This document shows positions 45,936-59,300 of a stretch of 64,000 nucleotides of DNA, piece by piece. Numbering within the stretch: the stretch's first letter is position 1; every line of letters begins with the position of its first letter. This DNA is from Saururus chinensis (lineage: Eukaryota; Streptophyta; Magnoliopsida; Piperales; Saururaceae): contig CP141149.1 in NCBI GenBank assembly GCA_035235625.1, positions 8,090,893 through 8,154,892 on the forward strand. The letters run 5' to 3'. A program made the position numbers and the translations under genes. The notes below the pieces were generated by a model. That model saw only the letters and a program-made list of their open reading frames with translations, made no database searches and was not told the DNA's origin.

Positions 45936-46116
45936 TTGGACCCCTGTACCCCTAAACCCTAAGTAGCCTACCCCCTTCTACACAAGCGTTGGACCAAAAA
46001 CCTAACCGGTTAACATACAAAACAATCATAGGATTTGAAAGCAAATACAGGAAACAAACACCACACACACAAGCAAAGCAAAGAAAAAAAATTTACCTAA
46101 AATTAGGGGTGTTACA

Positions 46117-46200
46117 TTTACTAGCCCTATCTATAAATAAAAACCTTAGTCATTTCCCCATTTGGGGTGGCTGAGATTGGGAGACTTTGGAGAGCTCTAC
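46117..46200. other. Older sequence between the solo LTR and chromovirus
   Basis: 84 bp that continue left at 25739 and right at 61296 once later insertions are set aside. It has a TATA-like CTATAAATAAA (46131-46141), so the old host repeat may itself have been an LTR. Its last five bases TCTAC are the chromovirus target duplication. Confidence 0.45.
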
Positions 46201-46583
46201 TGATGTGCTCGGTGAAGGCACAATCGATATCAAGGAGTATTCATGCAGTGAAAGGGGAGAAACAAGGAAAAAATAGGAGAAGTCTGAGTAATTTCAATAG
46301 CATACTGTCAAACAAGAGAGGATTGCCCCATATAGGGGACGACCAATTCCCTAGGGAGTCGTACCTAACCCAAACCAGGTCAGTCTGGTTCCCTAGGTGA
46401 ACCCGCCAATTAGTGGTTCAGCTAGCCTGGGCCACTAACTGAACCAATACAGTTTTACATCCAAATACCAAACCAAAGCAAATATTAAACTATTACAAAA
46501 ATAAATAGTTCAATGCAACTACGTAAAAGCAATAAAGTAAAGTCTGGGGGAGTCCTCTGAGAGACTGGTCATTGTGCACAACA
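46201..46583 (-). repeat. Chromovirus LTR (element 3' LTR)
   Basis: Begins TGATGTGCTCGG and ends TGTGCACAACA in plus orientation; same length as its partner at 60908-61290. Confidence 0.92.
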
Positions 46584-46693
46584 CTCCACCATGTTTCCGC
46601 TATTCGCCTTGTCCTCAAGGCGATCAAGCTAGAAATCGAGTCATAAACTCATCCTCATGCATCCACGTAGAATCCTCCAGCGGCTGCCCTTGC

Positions 46694-47889
46694 TGATGCA
46701 CTGAAATAATGTTCAATAAAAAGTTTTTAAACTTCTATTTGCAATCCTATTTTGTGTTAATTCATTGCTGATTTGGGCTATTTATGTTTTGAATAAGTTA
46801 GTTGGACCTTAATTGAGTTTACATGTCTAAACAGGCTTCAACAAGATACAACTGGAAGAGGAAGTTAAGCCCAATAACCCAAAGCTATTTAAAAGTCAAG
46901 AATGGGCTCCTAATGGTCTAAACATGCATGGAATGGTCAAACACAACCTTATGGATCCATTTGATTTGAGATTTGTATCAATAGAACTAAATTATGAAAG
47001 AAGTTGATTCGGACAGATTGATACAGCCTTAGTATTTCGATCATATCTTTTTATGTATAATTCGGATTGATATGATTCTAGTGGAAATGGAAAGCAGACT
47101 TCCTTGGCTACAAGTGTTATTTTAGGAAGAGATTCCAAATTCCGAAGATATATGGGTCTAATCAGGCAATCAATCAGAATGAAATCTGGAGATATGATTT
47201 GACTTTCCCCTTTGAAGCAACCCCTTCTTTTCCTATAAATAGAGGGGTGGACGTGATAGATGAGGCATTCTCTCCTCTTGGGAGCTCTCTTCTCCTATTT
47301 TCTTCTCTCATTTTACAATTTTGTTTTAGTTTTATTGTAATAGCTTTCTAAAGCTCTCAAGCTAAGGATAGGAATGAAGCTTGTACTTGATGTTTAATAG
47401 ATACTTTGAGTCAAGTAAGTTCTTTATTATTTTAAAATTGATGTTTCATATTTAAAGAGTTTATAATCTATACAATTATTTAATTTAGCGTTGACAAAAG
47501 GCACGTTAAATGCTTATAATTCCCTATGATTATACACTTAATACTTTCACGTAGTAAACAATCAATTACTATTGTTCTATTTCAAAGTTCTTTAAAAGAT
47601 ACATTTTCCGATTGAGACAAATTTTCATTTGATCTTAATTGAGTTATCATTTGAATGAAGTATATATTAGAGATTTATTACAAGTGGATTTTTGATGCCT
47701 TAGCACTTTCTCTTTGAATTGTCTCTTATTATCTATTTCACTTTTCTTCTCTATTTTATTCTCTTCGTAATAGTTTTCTGTGTCACACAAGGCTTTCCCT
47801 GTGGATTGACCTTGTTTACTATAGTTGACAAGTAAAAAAAAAAAGAAATCTAAACTAGACTCCTTCATAGTCTTAGTTTGGACGTAACA
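46694..47889 (+). repeat. Athila 5' LTR
   Basis: TGATGCACTG...GACGTAACA, 1196 bp, with a TATA box CCTATAAATAG at 47232-47242. Confidence 0.93.
47232..47242 (+). promoter_or_regulatory. TATA box in the Athila 5' LTR
   Basis: CCTATAAATAG, a canonical plant TATA box, followed by a C/T-rich leader (CTCTCCTCTTGGGAGCTCTC). The same box is present in the 3' LTR near 55693. Confidence 0.7.
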
Positions 47890-47895
47890 CCAAAT

Positions 47896-47914
47896 TGGCG
47901 CCGTTGCCGGGGAT
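47896..47914 (+). other. Athila primer binding site (tRNA-Asp)
   Basis: TGGCGCCGTTGCCGGGGAT complements the 3' end of plant tRNA-Asp, a few bases inside the LTR end. Confidence 0.88.
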
Positions 47915-48299
47915 TGCAACGTGTGACAAGAATCTGTTACGAAAAAAAATACTCTAACTTTACTAATTCTCTAACTTTTATTTTTGCACACTAACTCTTT
48001 AAATTCAGTCATTTACTTTTAGTATTTAAATTATGTAATTTTTCTTTTTTTTTGAGACCGGAGGCACTACCCACGTTACTACCGAAAATTTTTCGGGATC
48101 AAACGTGTACCTTGATAGTGCCTTTGGCCTTATTTTTGCAATTTTAATTTTTTGTCTATTAACTTCTAACCCTCTAACTTTTTAATATTTTGTCATTTAA
48201 TTTTTGCACTTTTATTTTTGTTTGTTATTAAGAAAAAAAAATTGTTGTTGCATGTTCACATAGGTGCGTGATAATTCTGGACGATTGTAAAAAGTGAAC

Positions 48300-51200
48300 A
48301 AATCTTTTGAAAATTATCTTTATTTTGATACAATGGAGGATCTAAGAACTAATGAGGAACTAAGAAGTAATAATGGGGATAATAATGCACAAAATATTCA
48401 AGTTAAAACCTTACGTGATTATTTGCAACCAACTATATCAAGTTCTCCTTCTTGCATGACTAATGTAGGCGGTTTTGAACTCAAGCCGGGTGTAATTCAA
48501 TTACTACCCAAATTTCATGGCCTAGATTCAGAAAGCTCATATTTGCATTTAAAAGAGTTTGAAGAGGTTTGTGCAACTTTGCTAAACTAAAATGTTTCAA
48601 ATGATGCTATTAGATTAAAACTCTTTCCTTTTTCTTTAAAGGAAAAGGTAAAAAACTGGTTGAATTCTTTGAAGCCAAGATCCATTGGATCATGGCAAGA
48701 AATGCAAAGAAAATTTTTGAAAAAGTTTTTCCCCACCCATAAAACTAATACACTTCGAAAGACTATCATGAATTTTTCACAAAAAGAAAATGAGACTTTC
48801 TTTCAATGTTGGGAGAGATTTAAAGAACTTTTGTTGTTGTGCCCACATTATGGATATGAAACATGGCGTACAATTAGTTTCTTTTATAATGGCTTATCTT
48901 CTCAAATGAGGCAATTTGTTGAAATGATGTGTAATAGAGAGTTTTTGAGTAAAGAACCTGAGGAAGCATGGGACTATTTTGATGTGTTAGCTGAAAATGC
49001 TCAATCATGGGAAGATTCTAATGAATTTGAAAGTAGTAATAAAACCAAATCTAATGGGGCAACTAAGGGGGGCTTGTACCTTCTTAAAGAAGAGGATGAT
49101 GTAAAAGCAAAAATTACAAGTTTATAACTAGAAAAGTTGAGGCTATGGAAATTAATAGGGAAAACATGTCTAAAGTTTCTCAAAAAGCACAAGATATTTA
49201 TAGTATATGTGAGAGTGATGGACACCAAACACAGGATTGTCCAACAATCCCTGCTTTTCAAGAGGTGTTGCATACTCAAGCAAATGCTATAAATACCTAC
49301 AAAAGGCCATTTTCTTCTCCTTATTCTGAAACTTATACTCCTAATTGGAGAAATCATCCCAACTTTAGTTGGAGAAATGAGTCTAATGTGCAGGTACCCC
49401 CTTCTTCCTCAATTTATGTTCCACCACATAAGAAGACTTTTGAAGACACATTGCAAACATTCATGCAAAGTCAAGCAACAATCAACAACCAAATAATGCA
49501 AGCCATCAATGACTTGAAGACTTCTATCACTCAATTGACCACAGCTTTGAGCACTCAAGAAAAAGGGAAGTTTCCTTCTCAACCTCAACCAAATCCTAAA
49601 GGTCAATTTGTAATTGAAAATTTAAATTCTTCAAGTTCACAAGAAGAGCATGCTAAGTCCATCACCACTTTGAGAAGTGGAAAAGTTATTAACAAAGACA
49701 TCCCAATGAAGGTTGTTGAACCTAAGGAGTCTTTGAATTCTAAACATGGTGATGAACTTGACAACTTTGATTGTGTTGCTCCAATTCCTCCTCCTTTTCC
49801 TCAAAGGTTACAATCTTCTTCTAAATTAGTGCCAAATGGTGACATTCTTGAAACTTTCAAACAAATGAAGATTAACATTCCTCTCTTAGATGCCATTAAA
49901 CAAATTCCATCTTATGCTAAATTTTTTAAAGATCTTTGTACAATTAAGCGTAAGCTAAATGTACAAAAGAAGACATTTTTGACAAAACAAGTAAGTGCAA
50001 TTTTGCAACACAACACCCCACCCAAATATAAAGATCCTGGTTGTCCAACCATATCTTGTATAATTGGGAATTATAGAGTTGAAAAAGCTTTACTTGATCT
50101 TGGGGCAAGTGTTAATCTCTTACCTTATTCTGTTTATGAACAATTGGGACTTGGTGAATTGAAGCCCACAAACATTACACTTCAACTTGCAGATCACTCA
50201 GTAAAAATGCCAAGAAGAATTGTTGAGGATGTGCTAGTACAAGTAGAAAAGTTTTACTTTCCTGTTGATTATATTGTTTTGGACACACAACCAGTTTTGA
50301 ATGCTTGTACTCAAATTCCTGTCATATTAGGCCGCCCATTTCTTGCTACTTCTAATGCTCTTATTAATTGTAGAAATGGTGTTATGAAGCTTTCATTTGG
50401 AAATATGACTTTGGAACTGAACATTTTTAATATTTGCATGCAACCAGGAGATGATGATGAGGATGTGCATGAAGTGAATATTTTAGAAAGTCTTGTTGAT
50501 GACATGTCTACTATTTCTTCATTTTCTGACCCTCTTGAAGCATGTCTTTCTTATTTTAACTTTGATGATGATGTTATGATTAATGATGTAAATTCCTTGT
50601 TAAAGTCAACTCCATTATTGGATACTGATAGGTGGAAGGCCCGCTTTGAGGAGTTACCTCCTTCTAATAGCGCTCCTCTCCCCTCAAGTGTCCAACCACC
50701 CAAGCTAGACTTGAAACCCCTCCCTACTGAACTTAAATATGCTTATCTTGGTGAGGGAGAGATATTTCCTGTGGTTGTCTCTTCAATGTTGGATAGGGAG
50801 CAAGAGCACAGGTTGCTCGAAGTCCTTAGAAATCACAAGAATGCCATTGGGTGGACCATTGCTGATATCAAGGGGATTAGTTCCCTGATTTGTACACATA
50901 GGATCTTCATGGAAGAAAATGCAAAACCTGTGAGACAAATGCAACGGAGGTTAAACCCCAACATGAAAGAGGTAGTGAGAGCAAAGGTCCTAAAATTATT
51001 AGATGTGGGTATCATTTACCCCATTTCTGACAGTCCATGGGTGAGTCCCACCCAAGTTGTCCCCAAAAAGTCTGGAGTGACAGTGGTAAAGAATGCTAAT
51101 GATGAGTTAATTCCTACTAGAGTCACCACCGGTTGGCGGATGTGCATAGATTATAGGAAATTAAATTCCGTCACTAGGAAAGACCACTTCCCTTTGCCAT

Positions 51201-53665
51201 TCATGGACCAAATCCTAAAGAGGGTAGCCGGTCATCAATTTTATTGTTTTTTAGATGGTTATTCAAGATACAACCAAATTGAGATTGCACTTGAAGATCA
51301 AGAAAAAACAACCTTTACATGTCCATTTGGTACCTTTGCATATCGAAGGATGCCGTTTGGATTATGTAATGCTCCTGCCACATTCCAAAGGTGCATGATG
51401 AGCATCTTTAGTGACATGGTGGAGCAGTTTTTGGAAGTTTTTATGGATGATTTTTCTATTTTTGGTGATTCTTTTGATGATTGTCTTGATAACTTAGAAA
51501 AAGTTTTGGTGAGATGTGAAGAGAAAAATCTAGTTTTAAATTGGGAAAAGTGTCATTTTATGGTTACTACTGGAATAGTACTTGGTCACATTGTTTCTGT
51601 GCAGGGAATTCAAGTGGACAAGGCAAAAAGTGAATTGATTGCTAATTTGCCTAGTCCAAAGTCCACAAAAGATGTTAGATCCTTTCTAGGGCATGCCAGT
51701 TTTTATCGAAGATTTATCAAGAATTTTAGCATGATATCTAGACCATTGTGTAATCTTCTATCTAAAGAGCATTCTTTTGAGTGGTCGGATGCATGTGAAG
51801 AAGCTTTCACAAAACTTAAGAACATGTTAGTGTCCACACCCATCATGCAGCCCCCGGATTGGACCCTTCCTTTCGAAATTATGTGTGATGCAAGTGATTA
51901 TGCCGTTGGGGCTGTTTTAGGGCAAAGGAAAGATAAGAAACCTTGCGTAATTCATTATGCAAGTAGAACTTTAAATAGTGCCCAAATGAACTACTCCACC
52001 ACTGAAAAAAAACTTCTTGCTGTAGTATTTGCACTTGACAAATTTAGATCCTATTTGATTGGCTCTCAAATTATCATTTTTACTGACCATGCAGCTTTGA
52101 AGTACCTTTTGAGCAAACAAGATACAAAACCCAGATTACTCCGATGGATACTCTTACTTTTGAAGTACCTTTTGAGCAAACAAGATACAAAACCCAGATT
52201 ACTCCGATGGATACTCTTACTCCAAGAGTTTGATCTCACAATCAAAGACAAGAAGGGAGTAGAGAATGTGGTGGCGGATCATCTTTCCAGATTGGAATTT
52301 TCTGATTCTTCAGAAAATATTCCAATCCAAGACACATTCCCCGATGAACAACTTTTTGTCGTCTCACATCCTCCATGGTATGCCGACATTGCCAACTACT
52401 TGGTGACAGGTAAAGTTCCCCACCATTGGTCTCCTCAAGATAAAAAGAGATTCTTCACTGAGGTAAAGCATTTCTTTTGGGACAACCCCTATCTCTTTAA
52501 GTACTGTCCAGATCAAATAATCAGGAGATGTGCGCCTGATTCTGAATAAGTAAGTATCATCTTTTTTTGTCATTCTGAAGCATGCGGTGGTCACTTCTCC
52601 TCTAAAAAGACCACCGCTAAAATTTTGCAATGTGGTTTTTACTGGCCGACGCTTTTCAAAGATGTTCATAAATTTTGCAAAACTTGTGAAAGGTGTCAAA
52701 AGTTAGGAGCCATATCTCGTTGAAATATGATGCCCCTTAACCCCATATTGGTTATTGAGATTTTTGATTGTTGGGGCATTGATTTCATGGGACCTTTTCC
52801 TCCTTTTGGCTATGTTTATATTTTAGTTGTCGTCGATTATGTTTCCAAGTGGATTGAGGCTGTTCCAAGCAAAACCAATGACCACAAAGTCGTTGTGCGC
52901 TTTTTAAAAGAAAATATATTTTCAAGGTTTGGAACACCTCGAGCCATTATAAGTGACGGGGGGTCACATTTTTGCAATAAGCCTTTTGAGGCTTTGATGA
53001 GGAAGTATGGGATTACCCATAAAGTAGCTACCCCCTATTACCCACAAACAAGTGGACAAGTTGAGATTTTTAATAGGGAAATTAAATATATTTTAGAGAA
53101 AACGGTAAATCCAAATGGTAAAGATTGGTCTTTACGGCTAACCGATGCTCTTTGGGCTTACCGTACCACTTTTAAAACCCCAATTGGCATGTCTCCTTAC
53201 CGTTTAATTTTTGGAAAAGCTTGCCACTTGCCTGTGGAGTTGGAACATAGGGCATATTGGGCAATCAAAGTTTTGAATTTTAACTTTGATAAGGCTGGCT
53301 TAAATAGACAATTGCAAATCAATGAGTTAGAGGAAATTCGACGTTATGCTTATGAGAGTTCAAAACTTTACAAAGAGAGAATGAAGGCTCTTCATGATAA
53401 AAATATTTTACGAAAAACTTTTGAGCCATTTCAAAAGGTTTTATTGTACAACTCTAGACTTCATCTCTTTCCAGGAAAATTAAGATCACGTTGGACAGGT
53501 CCTTTCATTGTAAAAACTATTTTTCCTTATGGAACTGTTGAAATTGAGAACCCAAAAAATGGTGATGTTTTCAAAGTTAATGGCCAACATTTGAAACCAT
53601 TTTTAGACCATTTTGTCCCTAAAGTTGAGTCTACACCTCTTGAAAATCCAAATTATGAGGGTTGA
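48300..53665 (+). pseudogene. Athila gag-pol coding region (fossil)
   Basis: Approximate domain spans: gag 48.3-49.9 kb (retrotransposon-gag block with WERFKELLLLCPHYG, then the [11 protein letters not shown] stretch typical of Athila); protease 50.0-50.4 kb ([20 protein letters not shown]); reverse transcriptase 50.9-51.6 kb ([39 protein letters not shown]); RNase H 51.85-52.25 kb ([15 protein letters not shown]); integrase 52.5-53.6 kb ([42 protein letters not shown]). Family wording fits Athila throughout. A fossil with about three breaks in the reading frame. Confidence 0.9.
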
Positions 53666-55135
53666 TTTTCTTTTCATGATTTTTCACAAAAAAAAAAAAT
53701 TTACATTGAGGTCAATGTTTAGTTTAGGTTTGGGGGTGTAGAAAGATATTTTTCTTTATATTTTTTTTTGTTTTACTTAAAAAAATAAAAAATTAAAAAA
53801 AAAATTAATTAGATTTATTTTATTTTATGTTTTTGCTTATTTACATTGATTCTTATTCTAGATATGTGACTTTGTTTAATGATGTCATACTATTCAGAAT
53901 ATGACTTGACAGATTTAATGATTTTGAGTTCTGATTACTTCATATTGGTTTCTTGTGCTCTTATTTTGAAACAAAAAAAAAACAAACAAAGCAAGACATT
54001 TGCCTAAGTGAGAATTCGAGCCCTTGATTATGGTCTTACATCTTGGTGGATAGCATTGAATCTAAGTAATTATTTTCTTATGAGAGTAAAACTTTGGCAT
54101 GATCTAGTAGTATTCATGTTATCATGATAGAATTTTGAGCTTCACTATTCTTGGTTTGTAGAACAATCGAGGACTTGTTGTCAACACAATTCAAGTTTAT
54201 TGTATAATGTGCTCAAGAAAAGAAAAAAAAAGCAAAAAAAAAATATGAAAAAAAAAGAATAAAAGAAAATTAAAGTCACTCTATTGAGTAGACCGGGACT
54301 CAGCGTGCCTCACTAAGCATAGGGTGTTTGAGTCAAAAGGTAGAGTTGATTAATTTATGACATGCATAGCCTTGAAGCCTATTTGGTTCAAGTTATTAAG
54401 CCTGAGGGGTGTTTTAACACCTAGTGCCCTGAGTCAACTAGATTGGGAGTCACTGGCCAAACACTTGTTACATGGATCTTATAGAAAGCTTAAAAAGGCT
54501 AAGCCTTACACATGTCATGTGAGATGAGCATAAAATTCTAGTAGGATACTATGCAATTATATCTTGAATGAGTTGGCAGGTGATCTAGGGTGTTTTACTT
54601 TTCAAGGAAGGTTTTGCATGATTCTCTATTATGATCTCTTGAAGATGAATGGATGCCAAATGCCTATTTTTTTAGTATTAAAATTGAAATTGCTGAGTGG
54701 ACATGAAACACCTTGAGTTATTCGATTCATAAGAATGGGGTTGTATAATTACTTGGCAATGTCTATTTTTCTAAAACTATTATGTATGTATGAGTACATG
54801 CCACCAATATGAAGTTGTTAGAATGAATTATTGTTTCAGAAGACAAGTTATATTATGCATGATTGATTTTACTAAATGAAGTCACATGTTTAGGAGGAGT
54901 TGATTTATAAATTTGACGTGGTTTTTAATTTTTATTTTCTTTTAACATTCTAGTTTTGAATTTTGTGGGTATATTCACTACAAACCCTCATGAGACACAA
55001 CTCGTCCACTAGTGTAAGCTAGGGGTTTAAAGGCTTATTGCATATGCTAAATGCAATCGAGATTTCATGCGGAAGTGGAGTAGTTAGTTTTGTTTTCTAT
55101 TATTTTAATTTCTGTTTTGCTCGAGGACTAGCAAA
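53666..55135 (+). other. Athila 3' non-coding stretch
   Basis: 1.5 kb between integrase and the polypurine tract with no open frame of note. In some Athila relatives an additional, envelope-like reading frame lies here; none is visible. A-rich runs stand at 53684-53810 and 54215-54270. The phrase AGGTTTGGGGGT occurs both at 53727 and in the terminal tract. Confidence 0.6.
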
Positions 55136-55154
55136 AAGTAGGTTTGGGGGTATT
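55136..55154 (+). other. Athila polypurine tract
   Basis: AAGTAGGTTTGGGGGTATT stands directly before the 3' LTR, the usual second-strand primer wording of Athila/Tat elements. Confidence 0.6.
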
Positions 55155-56350
55155 TGATGCACTGAAATAATGTTCAATAAAATGTTTTTAAATTTCTATT
55201 TGCAATCCTATTTTGTGTTAATTCATTGCTGATTTGGGCTATTTATGTTTTGAATAAGTTAGTTGGACCTTAATTGAGTTTATATGTCTAAACAGGCTTC
55301 AACAAGATACAACTGGAAGAGGAAGTTAAGCCCAACTACCCAAAGCTATTTAAAAGTCAAGAATGGGCTCCTAATGGTCTAAACATGCATGGAATGGTTG
55401 AACACAACCTTATGGATCCATTTGATTTGAGATTTGTATGAATAGAACTAAATTATGAAAGAAGTTGATTCAGACAGATTGATATAGCCTTAGTATTTCG
55501 ATCATATCTTTTTATGTATAATTCGGATTGATATGATTCTAGTGGCAATGGAAAGAAGACTTCCTTGGCTACAAGTGTTATTTTAGGAAGAGATTCCAAA
55601 TTCCAAAGATATATGGGTCTAATCAGGCAATCAATCAGGATAAAATCTGGAGATATGATTTGACTTTCCCCTTTGAAGCAACCCCTTCTTTTCCTATAAA
55701 TAGAGGGGTGGACGTGATAGATGGGGCATTCTCTCCTCTTGGGAGCTCTCTTCTCCTATTTTCTTCTTTCATTTTACAATTTTGTTTTAGTTTTATTCTA
55801 ATGGCTTTCTAAAACTCTCAAGCTATTGCTAGGAATGAAGCTTGTACTTGATGTTTAATAGATACTTTGATTCAAGTAAGTTCTTTATCATTTTAAAATT
55901 GATGTTTCATATTTAAAGAGTTTATAATCTATACAATTATTTGATTCAGCGTTGACGAAAGGCGCGTTGAATGCTTATAATTCCCTATGATTATACACTT
56001 AATACTTTCACGTAGTAAACAATCAATTACTATTGTTCTATTTCAAAGTTCTTTAAAAGATACATTTTTCGATTGAGACAAATTTTCATTTGATCTTAAT
56101 TGAGTTATCATTTGAATGAAGTATACATTAGAGATTTATTACAAGTGGATTTTTTATGCCTTAGCACTTTCTCTTTGAATTGTCTCTTATTATCTATTTC
56201 ACTTTTCTTCTCTATTCTATTCTCTTCGTAATAGTTTTATGTGTCACACAAGGCTTTCCCTGTGGATCGACCTTGTTTACTATAGTTGACAAGTAAAAAA
56301 AAAAAGAAATCTAAACTAGACTCCTTCATAGTCTTAGTTTGGACGTAACA
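55155..56350 (+). repeat. Athila 3' LTR
   Basis: Same length and ends as the 5' LTR. Confidence 0.93.
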
Positions 56351-59300
56351 CCTGCCAAGAAATTAAGTCCTCAGTAATAATGCGACTAGAGCAACAGACT
56401 CGACGCTTTTCAAGCACCGAAGCAGGTACAGGGTCAGAAGGTGGAACTGGGCCCATTAGGGGAGGAGGAGTACCCATAGCCAAGGACTTGTCACCCACAA
56501 ATCGCCGTAAACGGGACACATGAAAGATAGGGTGAACCAAAGAGTCAGGGAGCAATGCCAGTCGGTAGGCCACATGACCAATACGCTCCTCAATAGCATA
56601 CGGACCATGGCAACGGGGAGTAAGCTTGGAGTTCTTAGGCTGAAACAAGGAGGTCTGTCGATGAGGGAGAACCGACACATAAACCAAATCACCCACTGCA
56701 TACTCACAATCAGTATGGCGATGATCATAAATCTGCTTCATCCGATTCTGGGCAAATGACAAATTACGTAAGACCTCATCATGCATCTGCAACATATAGT
56801 TTACCTCAGCCACAGAAGAACGGCGAGGGACATTTGATGATACCATCGGTGGTGGATGACCATAGAGCACCTCAAATGGAGAAAACCCAGCACGCGTATG
56901 ATGGGCAGTATTATAAGACCACTCAGCCCAAGGAAGAAGCTAGAGCCGGTGATGGGACTGCAACATAGTAAAGCATCAAAGATACTGCTCCAGGCAATAG
57001 TTAACCACCTCCGTTTGCTCATCCATTTGGGGGTGATAAGCAGTGCACATATGGAGAGACGACCCCTGTAAAGTGAAAAACTCCTGCCCAAACTGCGAAA
57101 GGAAGATCCAATCACGGTCAGAACACAATCGTGTGGGGCATACCATGAAGCCAGGCCACCTCACGAACATAGAGCTCAGATACAGTCTTGGGAATGAAGG
57201 GATGGCCCAGCGCGCATAAATGAGCATACTTGGATAGCCGGTCCACCACAACCATAATAACGGACTTACCCTGCACCATGGGCAAAGCCTCCACAAAGTC
57301 CATCGAAACGTCCTCCCAAACCTTATCCAGAATAGGCAATGGCTACAACAAATCGGCAGGTGAGGTCATGGTCGCTTTAGCTTGCTGACAAACATCACAA
57401 GCAGCCAAGTAGTCATGGATAGCTCAACGTATGCCCTACCACAGGAAGCTTTTGCTGACCCATTTGTAGGTGCAGAAGGCGCCCTCGTGACCAGCCACAG
57501 GAATGTCATGGAAGTGTGAAAGGATGCGACAGCGGAGGTCAGAAACATCGGGAACCCACAGGTGGGCCTTCCAGAAGAGAAGGTCATCCTGCCACACAAA
57601 GAACGGCCAGGCAGCAAGGTCGGTTTGGAGGGCGGCAATCACATCCTGTGTCCAAGAATCCACACCATAGGCCTTCCATAACTCCTTAATAAAGGGGCAA
57701 GAGAGAGTGGAGATAGCCAAGCAAGAGCCCAGGGATAGATTGCGAGAGAGCACGTCAGCCATGATGTTTTCAGACCCTTTCTTGTACATGACCTCATAGT
57801 CATATCCCAGCAACTTGCTCACCCACTGCTGCTGAGAAGGAGTAGACACTCGTTGTTCCAAGAAGTACTTCAGTGGCTGGTGATCGGTACGAATCAGGAA
57901 CTGGCGACCAAGTAAGTAAGGATGCCACTTGTCAATGGCAAGGACGATAGCCAACATCTCCTTCTCATACACTGACAGGGACAGGGAGCCGCCAGCCGAG
58001 GCTTTACTGAAGTAAGCAATAGGGTGCTCGTCCTACAAAAGAACTACCCCCAAGCCTACCTCTGAAGCATCTGTCTCCACCACAAACGGCAGGCTGAAGT
58101 CCAGTAATAACAGAACCGAGGCGGAGGCCATAGCCTGCTAGCCCCTCAAAGGCCGTTTGGGCCTCATCCATCCCAACAAAAGCCCCCTTCTTAAGCAGCT
58201 CTGTAAGGGGGCGAGCCAACTCGCCATACTGATTGATAAACTAACGATAATAACCTGTAAGGCCCAGAAAACCTTGAGTGCTCGGACACATGTGGGTGGT
58301 GGCCAAGAGAGCATGGCGGCCACCTTGGCCCAAATAATCAACCTGCGGGCTGCCAAAGGAACACTTTGAACACTTCAGGAATAAGGAGTTAGCACGCAAG
58401 ATAGAGAAGACCGACCTGAGATGCATAAAGTGCTCTATCCACAATCTGTTGTACACCAAGATGTCATCAAAGAAGAACAATATATAGCGATGTAGGAAAG
58501 GCCAAAAAATATCATTCATGAGGAACTGGAGGGTGGAGGGGGTATTGGTTAGCCCAAATGGCATCACGAGAAACTCGAAATGGCTATCATGAGTCCAAAA
58601 TGCTGTCTTGTGCACGTCCGCGGGCTGCACTCGAATTTGGTGATATTAGAAATGTAGGTCGAGCTTACTAAAGACCATGGCACCTGTCAGCTCATCCAAC
58701 AACTCCTCAATCAGTGGTATGGGGTATTTGTCTTTGATGGTGATTGCGTTCAAAGCACGATAGTCAACACAAAACAGCCACGAACCATCCTTCTTGCGAA
58801 CTAGCAGTATCGGGGACGAGTACGAACTCGTACTAGGATGAATGATCCCGGACTGGAGCATGTCCGCTACAAGCCTTTCTATCTCAAATTTCTGTATGTG
58901 AGGATAATGGTAAGGGCGGACATTGGCTGGGGCCGCCCCTGGAATTATAGGAATCTGATGGTCATGAGGCCAGACGGGAGGGAGTCCTTGTGGCTCTGTG
59001 AACAAATCCTAATGGTCGGCCGACAACTCTTGGAGATCGGAAGGCATCTCATTATGAGTCACCCCGATAGTGGCACGCTGCTACAAGAGAAATCTTTGGG
59101 GAGCAAACTGGAAGAAGGAGCTCACATGCTGGGCTGAGAGGAGAGTGCCCGGCCGTGAGCCTTTGATCCGAACCCACTGCCTATTGAGCTCGAAATCCAT
59201 CACCATATCCCGGAAGTTCCAAACCACATCACCAAGCTCCTGTAGCCACTGCATGCCCAATATGACATCCGCCCCCTTAGTAGGCAGCAAGAATAGGTCA

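Larger units (their letters stand above)
25740..46116 (+). mobile_element. Solo LTR, Ty3/Gypsy type, split by CACTA-2
   Basis: Starts TGTACCACCCCGGG and ends GGGGTGTTACA. Flanks are TTTAT (25735-25739) and TTTAC (46117-46121), a target duplication with one difference. Without CACTA-2 (26883-44490) the LTR is about 2.8 kb. Text on the two sides of CACTA-2 is continuous in style (AGGCTAAAA-TTAGGGA phrases on both sides). It has no coding region, so it is a solo LTR fossil. It holds a 46-bp and a 25-bp tandem repeat and a TATA-like box. Confidence 0.75.
46694..56350 (+). mobile_element. Athila-lineage Ty3/Gypsy element, plus strand
   Basis: Two 1196-bp LTRs (46694-47889 and 55155-56350), both TGATGCACTG...GACGTAACA, flanked by CTTGC and CCTGC, a target duplication with one difference. 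The primer site TGGCGCCGTTGCCGGGGAT is complementary to tRNA-Asp, as in Athila/Tat elements. Domains in order match Athila: gag, protease, reverse transcriptase, RNase H, integrase, then a 1.5-kb non-coding stretch and a polypurine tract. By eye the LTRs differ at about 35 of 1196 sites (about 3%), so it is younger than the chromovirus it entered. It is nearly complete in layout but has about three breaks in the coding part. Confidence 0.93.
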
